DNA of 44,560 nt from the NCBI GenBank assembly GCA_964502525.1, contig CAZCXH010000018.1, positions 1-44,560 on the forward strand, in the 5' to 3' direction. The notes under the pieces were generated by a model. The model was not told the origin of the DNA, did no database searches, and saw only the letters and a program-made list of their open reading frames with translations. The number at the start of each line of letters is the position of its first letter. The stretch's first letter is position 1. Source of the stretch: DATLYB01 sp964502525 (GTDB taxonomy: Bacteria; Bacteroidota; Bacteroidia; Chitinophagales; CAIOSU01). This document shows, one piece after another, positions 39,057-44,560 of the stretch. The position numbers were made by a program, and so were the translations under genes.

Positions 39057-40601
39057 CTATAGCGGAATATTCCCATGCTTTTTTCTCGGCAGTTTCACCG
39101 CTTTTGTTTCGAGCATGTCGAAAGCCTTGATGAGTTTCATGCGCGTTTCTTCCGGCTTGATCACCTCATCAATAAATCCGCGGGCGGCAGCGCGATAAGG
39201 ATTGGCAAACGTTTCGGTGTATTCGGTCACCTTCTCCTGCAGCTTTGCTTCCGGATTTTTTGCCTTTGCAATTTCATTTTTGAAAATAATTTCAGCCGCG
39301 CCTTTTGGACCCATCACGGCAATCTCGGCAGTATGCCAGGCATAGTTCAGGTCCGCACCGATGTGCTTGGAGTTCATCACGTCATACGCCCCGCCATAAG
39401 CCTTGCGCGTGATGACGGTCACCTTCGGAACGGTGGCTTCTGAAAACGCATACAACAGCTTGGAGCCGTTGCTGATAATGCCGTTCCATTCCTGGTCGGT
39501 GCCGGGAAGGAAGCCGGGAACATCCACGAACACCAGCAACGGGATATTGAACGCATCGCAGAAGCGCACGAACCGCGCTCCCTTGCGCGATGAGTTGATG
39601 TCAAGCACACCGGCAAGGTGCGCTGGCTGGTTGGCAACCACTCCGATGCTCTTGCCTGCAAGACGCGCAAAGCCAACCATGATGTTCTCGGCAAACTCTT
39701 TATGCACTTCGAAGAATTCTCCCCCATCAACCACGCCCGAAATCACCTCGTGCATATCATAAGGTTGCTGCGAATTGGCGGGAATTATTTTATTCAGCTC
39801 GTTTCTGATTTCGTTTCCCTGCGCTGCATAGGGAATGCGCGGCCCCTCATCTTCGCAATTTTGCGGAATATAACTCAGCAGCTTTTTAATGCTCTCGATG
39901 CATTCAGCTTCGTTGGAACATGCGAAGTGCGTGACGCCCGACTTTGACGCGTGCGTATGCGCGCCACCCAGTTCATCAGGGGTCACTTCTTCGTGCGTCA
40001 CCGTTTTCACCACATTCGGTCCGGTGACAAACATGTATGATGTTTTTTCAACCATGAAGATGAAATCGGTGATGGCAGGCGAATAGACAGCGCCTCCCGC
40101 GCAGGGTCCGAGGATGGCGGAGATTTGAGGTATAACGCCTGATGCTAACGTGTTTCTAAGGAAAATATCCGCATAGCCGCCCAATGAGTTCACGCCTTCC
40201 TGTATCCGCGCGCCACCGCTGTCGTTCAGCCCGATCACCGGTGCCCCGTTCTTCATGGCGAGGTCCATCACCTTGCAGATTTTCTCGGCATGGGTTTCCG
40301 AAAGCGAACCGCCAAACACGGTGAAGTCCTGCGAGAACACGTACACGAGCCTGCCGTTGATCTTGCCATAGCCGGTGATGACGCCATCGCCCGGAATGAT
40401 CTGGTTTTCCATCCCGAAGTCGCGGCTGCGGTGCGTCACCATCATGCCGATTTCCTCAAAAGTGCCCTCATCGAGCAGAAGCTGAACCCGCTCGCGCGCT
40501 GAGAGTTTCCCCTTCTCATGCTGCTTCCGGATTTTGTCTTTCCCTCCGCCCTCATGGGCTTCTAAACGTTTTTTCTCTAATGTTTTTAATTTGTCTTCCA
40601 T
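39057..40601 (-). CDS. Acyl-CoA carboxylase carboxyltransferase (beta) subunit, PccB-type
   Basis: A 514-residue carboxyltransferase that moves CO2 from biotin to propionyl-CoA or a related acyl-CoA (or acts in methylmalonyl-CoA decarboxylation). Two crotonase-like halves: N-half with KGKLSARERVQLLLDEG, SQDFTVFGGSLSETHAEKI, LNDSGGARIQEGV and GPCAGGAVYSPA; C-half with FVDVPGFLPGTDQEWNGII, TVITRKAYGGAYDVM and MGPKGAAEIIF. Length is standard. The ATG at 40601 (MEDKLKTLEKKRLEAH) is chosen; the longer frame begins with TTG and overlaps the thioesterase stop. The biotin carboxylase/biotin carrier partner is not in the window. The thioesterase gene ends 26 bp upstream. Confidence 0.95.
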   Translation of the reverse strand: MEDKLKTLEKKRLEAHEGGGKDKIRKQHEKGKLSARERVQLLLDEGTFEEIGMMVTHRSRDFGMENQIIPGDGVITGYGKINGRLVYVFSQDFTVFGGSLSETHAEKICKVMDLAMKNGAPVIGLNDSGGARIQEGVNSLGGYADIFLRNTLASGVIPQISAILGPCAGGAVYSPAITDFIFMVEKTSYMFVTGPNVVKTVTHEEVTPDELGGAHTHASKSGVTHFACSNEAECIESIKKLLSYIPQNCEDEGPRIPYAAQGNEIRNELNKIIPANSQQPYDMHEVISGVVDGGEFFEVHKEFAENIMVGFARLAGKSIGVVANQPAHLAGVLDINSSRKGARFVRFCDAFNIPLLVFVDVPGFLPGTDQEWNGIISNGSKLLYAFSEATVPKVTVITRKAYGGAYDVMNSKHIGADLNYAWHTAEIAVMGPKGAAEIIFKNEIAKAKNPEAKLQEKVTEYTETFANPYRAAARGFIDEVIKPEETRMKLIKAFDMLETKAVKLPRKKHGNIPL

Positions 40602-40627
40602 TGTTATAAAACCTGTCAGGTTTCTTT

Positions 40628-41083
40628 TCAATCCCCGTATTTATCTCCAACTTTCTCTCTCACCACCGCCATCGTTGATGTTGCTTTCGCCACCAGTTTC
40701 CTCCCGCCTTTGTTTTCCGCGAAAACTTCCGCTTCGCAAAAATGAAAATTGTTTCCGGCTTTTACTACTTGTCCTGATGCAATCAAACGGTCACCGATGC
40801 CCTTTCGGAAATAAGACACCTTGATTTCAACCGTGAAAACCTGCTCGCCCTCTTCAACAAGCGAATATGCCGAGTAGCCGCACACGATGTCGCAAAGGGA
40901 AGATATCACCCCACCGTGAAAATAACCGTTTTGCTGTTCATGCCTCCGGTCGAACGCCAGCGTCCCTTCCACACTGCCTTCCCCCACGGCATTTATTTTA
41001 AACCCAAGCGTATGGAGAAACTCATTGCGGTCAATTTTCAACTGGACATACTCCCTGAACCGCGGATTGCGTGATTTTACCAT
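40628..41083 (-). CDS. Hotdog-fold acyl-CoA thioesterase, PaaI-like
   Basis: A 151-residue hotdog-fold protein. The segment RRHEQQNGYFHGGVISSLCD then IVCGYSAYSLV is the PaaI/4HBT signature (HG-G helix with catalytic Asp/Glu region), and VEIKVSYFRKGIGDRLIASG the central strand. It would hydrolyse acyl-CoA thioesters in the cytoplasm. I start at the ATG at 41083; the longer frame opens with GTG at 41107. It is just upstream of the carboxylase subunit on the same strand, which suggests an acyl-CoA metabolism pair. Divergent from DUF3822. Confidence 0.87.
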   Translation of the reverse strand: MVKSRNPRFREYVQLKIDRNEFLHTLGFKINAVGEGSVEGTLAFDRRHEQQNGYFHGGVISSLCDIVCGYSAYSLVEEGEQVFTVEIKVSYFRKGIGDRLIASGQVVKAGNNFHFCEAEVFAENKGGRKLVAKATSTMAVVREKVGDKYGD

Positions 41084-41150
41084 GCCCCGAAAATACTGTT
41101 TTCGCACAGCAAGAAAAATGTTTTAATATAGAGGCGCGAACAACTTTCTT

Positions 41151-42014
41151 TTGGCGTCAGTGACCAACATATCGCCCCGTACGCGGCTTGCCGATGAGCA
41201 ACTGGAGAAACTTAACAAATCCAATTGCAGGCTGGCGGTTTATCTAAGCCCGTCAAGGGTTTCATGGAGCATCCTCGACACCATTCATCACAAGGTGGTC
41301 TCCGTGACTGATTATGTCTTTGAAAAGGGAAGCACCGTTTTCTGGTGGGAGATTGGCAGAAAGCTGATGGACGACAGCGGGCTTGGAGCGCAGTCATTCG
41401 GGAGCGTAGTGGTCGGGATTGACTGCGGAAAGAGCATGCTCGTGCCGCAAGAGCTTTTCATCGAGAGCGAAATGAAAACCTATCTTGATTTCGGGTTGTC
41501 ATTGCCGGAGGAGCCGGTGAGGGATTTCATCAAAAACATTCCTGCAAGCAATATTTACAGCATCCCCAACGGCATGCCCGAATCCTTGAGAAGGATGTTT
41601 GAAAAGTTTGAAACAGTTCACGTTTCCACTCCTTTCATTGAGAATATTCTTTTGGAAAACAAAAACCATGCGGACAACAAAATATTCGCCTGCATTGCGG
41701 GGAACGTGCTGCATCTTGCAGCGCTTGATGCCGGAAAATTCTCCTTCTATAATTCATTTGAGATCAGGACGAAGGAAGATTTCGCTTACTACCTGATGGC
41801 GGTGACCGAGGAGATGAACTTCCATCCCGAGCAGATCGGCATTTCATTGTCGGGCGACATCACTCCCGATTCCGATTACTATCAAACGGCAAGGCGTTTT
41901 CTGAAACAGTTGTCATTCGCCAGCCGCCCGAAATCGCTCAAATATTCCGCGAGGCTCGACAACATTCCAAAGCACTTGTTTGCATTGCTTTACAGCATTC
42001 ACCTATGCGGATAG
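41151..42014 (+). CDS. DUF3822 family protein
   Basis: A 287-residue cytoplasmic protein of the Bacteroidota family DUF3822, recognised from its content (CRLAVYLSPSRVSWSILDT, LVPQELFIESEMKTYLDFGL, FACIAGNVLHLAALDAGKFS, FYNSFEIRTKEDFAYYLM, ISLSGDI) and its usual place before rsmD and coaD. No activity is known to me. The two-lobed pattern looks like the actin/PilM (ASKHA) fold, which is inference. The start is TTG at 41151; an in-frame TAA lies a few codons upstream and a GTG is at codon four. It overlaps rsmD by 10 bp. Confidence 0.85.
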   Translation: MASVTNISPRTRLADEQLEKLNKSNCRLAVYLSPSRVSWSILDTIHHKVVSVTDYVFEKGSTVFWWEIGRKLMDDSGLGAQSFGSVVVGIDCGKSMLVPQELFIESEMKTYLDFGLSLPEEPVRDFIKNIPASNIYSIPNGMPESLRRMFEKFETVHVSTPFIENILLENKNHADNKIFACIAGNVLHLAALDAGKFSFYNSFEIRTKEDFAYYLMAVTEEMNFHPEQIGISLSGDITPDSDYYQTARRFLKQLSFASRPKSLKYSARLDNIPKHLFALLYSIHLCG

Positions 42015-42535
42015 TTGGCGGCTTGCTGAAGGGAAGGCGGTTCAATCCGCCCGGGGGACTGCCCGTTCGCCCCACGACCGACTTTTCCAAAGAAAGCATC
42101 TTCAACATCCTCAGCAATCAATTTGATTTTGAGGAAATAAAAGCCCTCGACCTCTTTGCCGGAACCGGCAACATCAGCTACGAACTTGCTTCGCGGGGCT
42201 GCAAGGACATTACATCGGTTGAGAAAGACCGCGACTGCAACAGGTTCATCGGCAAAACTGCTGCGGTACTGGGAATTGACGTCATCGAAATCATGCAGGA
42301 GGATGTTTTCACTTTCCTGAGGAATTGCAGCGACCGGTACGATCTGATTTTTGCCGACCCGCCTTACACGGTGGATAATCCCGGAGAAATTGCAACGCTT
42401 GTTTTTGAAAACAACCTGCTGAAAGAAAACGGATTTTTCATTTTGGAACATCAGCCGAAGCTGAGTTTCGAAAACCATCCGCGCTTTGTTCAGCAGCGGA
42501 AATACGGTTCGAGCATTTTCAGTATCTTTCGCTGA
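42005..42535 (+). CDS. rsmD: 16S rRNA (guanine-966-N2)-methyltransferase
   Basis: A 176-residue SAM-dependent methyltransferase that modifies G966 of 16S rRNA during small-subunit assembly. MRIVGGLLKGRRFNPPGGLP then VRPTTDFSKESIFNIL is the typical N-terminus; the SAM site is LDLFAGTGNISYEL, and the catalytic motif is ADPPYT. Length is typical. ATG at 42005 overlaps DUF3822 by 10 bp and coaD starts 2 bp after its stop, so the three genes are one tight operon. Confidence 0.96.
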   Translation: MRIVGGLLKGRRFNPPGGLPVRPTTDFSKESIFNILSNQFDFEEIKALDLFAGTGNISYELASRGCKDITSVEKDRDCNRFIGKTAAVLGIDVIEIMQEDVFTFLRNCSDRYDLIFADPPYTVDNPGEIATLVFENNLLKENGFFILEHQPKLSFENHPRFVQQRKYGSSIFSIFR

Positions 42536-42537
42536 TT

Positions 42538-42999
42538 ATGAGTGAAAAAATTGCAGTATTTCCCGGCTCGTTCGATCCCATCACCAGCGGTCATGTGAAC
42601 GTTGTTGAGCGCGCGCTCCCGCTGTTCGACAAGATCATTGTCGCTATCGGAAATAATTCTTCCAAGAAATATGCTTTCCCCTATGAGAAGCGCGAGAAAT
42701 GGATCAGGGATATTTTCAAAAAGCACAGGAACATCGAAGTGATGGCTTATGAGGGGCTTACGGTGAACTTTGTGCGGAAAGTGAATGCGCGCTATCTCGT
42801 GCGCGGCATCCGCAACAGCAGCGATTTTGAATATGAAAAAACGATTGCCCAACTCAACAAGTCAATGGCTCCGGAGGTTGAAACGATCTGCATCCTCAGC
42901 GACCCGGAACATTCCCACATCAGCTCAACCATCGTGAGAGAAATTGTTCTGAATGGCGGCAATCCGAGCGCGTTCCTGCCGCCCGAAGTGAAATTGTAG
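42538..42999 (+). CDS. coaD: Phosphopantetheine adenylyltransferase
   Basis: A 153-residue enzyme for the fourth step of coenzyme A synthesis, joining AMP to 4'-phosphopantetheine. The nucleotidyltransferase motif FPGSFDPITSGHVNVVERA (with GSFDP..GH) and the second motif HISSTIVREIVLNGG (ISSTxxR) are intact. YLVRGIRNSSDFEYEKTIA is also characteristic. Length is typical of the cytoplasmic hexamer. It lies between rsmD and a glycosyltransferase gene. Confidence 0.97.
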   Translation: MSEKIAVFPGSFDPITSGHVNVVERALPLFDKIIVAIGNNSSKKYAFPYEKREKWIRDIFKKHRNIEVMAYEGLTVNFVRKVNARYLVRGIRNSSDFEYEKTIAQLNKSMAPEVETICILSDPEHSHISSTIVREIVLNGGNPSAFLPPEVKL

Positions 43000-43011
43000 C
43001 AAGGTCTTTTT

Positions 43012-44190
43012 ATGTCACCTCCAGGTTGCGAACTTACCATTGTGATGCCCTGCCTCAACGAGGCGGAAACGCTCGGCACATGCATCAGGAAAGCGAAAAC
43101 GTTTTTGCAGAATAACGGCATTGACGGGGAGGTCGTCATTGGCGACAACGGCAGCACTGACGGCTCGCAGGAGATTGCCGCAAGGGAAGGAGCGCGGGTG
43201 GCGCCCGTGAAGCAGCGCGGGTATGGGGCTGCCATCATGGGTGCCGTGAAAGAGGCGCGGGGAAAATTCATCATCATGGGCGACTCTGATGACAGCTATG
43301 ATTTTTCACGCCTTGAATTGTTTGTCGCGAAACTGCGCGAAGGCTATGACCTTGTGATGGGAAATCGTTTCAAAGGCGGAATCAGGAAAGGCGCAATGCC
43401 GTTTCTCCACCGGTATCTTGGAAATCCTGTGTTATCATTTATAGGCAGGTTGTTTTTTAATATCAATGCAGGCGACTTCCATTGCGGACTGCGCGGATTC
43501 CGGAAAGACGCCATCATGCGCATTGGGCTGGTGACACCCGGGATGGAGTTTGCCTCCGAGATGGTGGTGAAAGCCTCCCTGTTCAATTTAAAGATCACCG
43601 AAGTGCCCACTACCCTCAGCCCTGACGGGCGCAGCCGCCCGCCCCACCTCCGCACATGGCGTGACGGATGGCGCCACCTCCGCTTCCTGCTCATCTACAG
43701 TCCCAAGTGGCTCTTCTTCGTTCCCGGGGCGCTGCTGTTCATTTTTTCCGCAGCTTTCTTCTCCCTCCTCTTTTTCGACACCATCTTCATCGGCAGCATC
43801 AGCTTTGGCATCCACACCATGACGTATCTTGCCGTGCTGATTTTGCTCAGCATTCAGCTCATCAGCTTTTACCTCGTGAGCAAGATATATGCCGTCAACA
43901 GGGGTCTTGTTCCCATCAATAAAAGTTATAACAAAATTTTCACCTACATCAACCTCGAGCGCGGCATCTTCTTCAGCGTTATCCTCATCATCACCGGCAT
44001 TGCCCTGTCGGTGAAGCTGCTGCTCATCTGGGGCAGCGTGCAGTTCAGCGAGATCACCGATTTGAAAACCACGTTCAAGATACTCATCCCCGCCATCCTC
44101 TTCCTTGTGGTGGGCTTCCAGTCGCTGTTCCTCAGCTTCGTGTTCAGCACACTTGGCATCATTGAAAACCATGTTGAATTGCCGGGATGA
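43012..44190 (+). CDS. Membrane-anchored family 2 glycosyltransferase (DPM synthase-like)
   Basis: A 392-residue glycosyltransferase. Residues about 6-230 form the GT-A domain: LTIVMPCLNEAETLGTCIRK, VVIGDNGSTDGSQEIA, IIMGDSDDSYDFSRLELFV with the metal-binding D-x-D, and MGNRFKGGIRKGAMPFLHRY. Four C-terminal membrane helices follow (about 235-257, 268-298, 318-340 and 356-385). This is the layout of polyprenyl-phosphate sugar synthases such as DPM1/GtrB-type proteins, which charge the lipid used by GT-C enzymes like the one at 29182. Sugar unknown. It starts 12 bp after coaD. Confidence 0.92.
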   Translation: MSPPGCELTIVMPCLNEAETLGTCIRKAKTFLQNNGIDGEVVIGDNGSTDGSQEIAAREGARVAPVKQRGYGAAIMGAVKEARGKFIIMGDSDDSYDFSRLELFVAKLREGYDLVMGNRFKGGIRKGAMPFLHRYLGNPVLSFIGRLFFNINAGDFHCGLRGFRKDAIMRIGLVTPGMEFASEMVVKASLFNLKITEVPTTLSPDGRSRPPHLRTWRDGWRHLRFLLIYSPKWLFFVPGALLFIFSAAFFSLLFFDTIFIGSISFGIHTMTYLAVLILLSIQLISFYLVSKIYAVNRGLVPINKSYNKIFTYINLERGIFFSVILIITGIALSVKLLLIWGSVQFSEITDLKTTFKILIPAILFLVVGFQSLFLSFVFSTLGIIENHVELPG

Positions 44191-44560
44191 ATGAAAACCT
44201 GCTGAAAGGGTTTTTGGGCGCGTACTTATCTCCATTCCTGCGTTTGCCGCATTGGTAGCGCCCCCGGCAGAAGCTATCGGTCATCTATACATCCGCCTGC
44301 GATTATTCCACCCCCTCGCTTCCCCGCCAGCGCGGGATACCCGTGCGCAAAGCCGCCAGGCGCCTTAAAATCATCATAGCTCCGGGCGCAATATCTCCGG
44401 TTATGACAGAAGGCTGCGCGGGCGGGTTGTCCCTCGCTCGCATCCCGCGGGCGCGCGTGAATAACTTCACTCGCCAGAGGCGAGCGAAAGCGAGGGCCAT
44501 AAGGACGTCATATCTTTCAGCCCTTACGGTGAATGCGCTGTGCAAACCCGATTCGCAGGC
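44191..44560. other. 370-bp end region, no supported gene
   Basis: A 23-codon frame (44187-44258, MNENLLKGFLGAYL then SPFLRLPHW) starts in an ATGA overlap with the glycosyltransferase stop, and may be a leftover or leader. The rest has GC-rich palindromes including repeat copy 3. A minus-strand frame at 44303-44545 crosses the repeat and is very Arg/Ala rich; I do not accept it as a gene. Confidence 0.6.
44431..44496 (-). repeat. GC-rich palindromic repeat, copy 3 (inverted)
   Basis: CCCTCGCT and AGCGAGGG are the 8-bp ends. Its reverse complement carries CGCTTTCGCTCGCCTCTGG then CGAGTGAAGTTATT as in copy 1 at 33101-33135; the other half diverges. Confidence 0.72.

Noticed and set aside
44303..44545. 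80-residue minus-strand ORF rich in Arg and Ala
   Set aside because: It reads through GC-rich repeat copy 3 and adjoining palindromes, with no domain, signal or gene-like context.

Overview
The window reads as chromosomal DNA of a free-living member of the Bacteroidota (Cytophaga/Chitinophaga/Sphingobacteria side), probably from a metagenome assembly. The evidence is a tmRNA with a Bacteroidota-style tag (GEVNYAMAA), TonB-dependent receptors with carboxypeptidase-regulatory N-domains, one of them paired with a DUF4249 lipoprotein, three secreted proteins with type IX secretion (Por) C-terminal sorting domains, the DUF3822-rsmD-coaD block, no clear Shine-Dalgarno sequences, a TTGG-N19-TATATTTG promoter before nuoA, and many TTG starts.

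Layout. 1-363: tmRNA, cut at its 5' end by the window edge. 489-13595: minus-strand run with DUF4249 lipoprotein, TonB receptor, GH3 glycosidase, a 1160-residue outer-membrane protein of unknown role, heptose epimerase RfaD, GTP cyclohydrolase FolE and a neutral-ceramidase-like hydrolase. 13778-14746: a repeat-built secreted protein on plus. 14892-20623: tRNA-Met, a transglutaminase-like lipoprotein, a serine-hydrolase-fold protein lacking its SxxK motif, a second TonB receptor and OsmC, all minus. 20710-28755: outer-membrane proteins, lipoyl synthase, an Omp85-type barrel, a large CocE/S15 hydrolase with a type IX signal, and a small conserved protein. 29182-32987: a GT-C type membrane protein, a two-gene toxin-antitoxin pair and an SLC13 transporter. 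33473-36987: nuoABCD only, then an unrelated gene, so the complex I operon appears split. 37122-41083: a DUF1028 protein, a bile-acid-type symporter, an acyl-CoA carboxylase beta subunit and a hotdog thioesterase. 41151-44190: DUF3822, rsmD, coaD and a membrane glycosyltransferase in one operon.

The genes are mostly housekeeping, envelope and secreted degradative functions. The unusual layer is between the genes. A 151-bp element occurs twice in opposite orientation with 2 mismatches, 17-bp imperfect terminal inverted repeats and a different 5-bp target duplication at each site, so it looks like a recently mobile MITE. A 107-bp two-hairpin repeat occurs twice plus one half copy that supplies the OsmC stop codon. 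A GC-rich palindromic repeat occurs three times. Most striking, many gene 3' ends carry short low-complexity word hairpins (words such as GTAAACCG, AGTTTGGAG, CAATTAAC, ATTAGCGGATGA). One such word array encodes the nuoC stop, and another forms the signal-peptide codons of the DUF1028 protein and can pair with its own leader. I see no CRISPR array, integrase, prophage or transposase.
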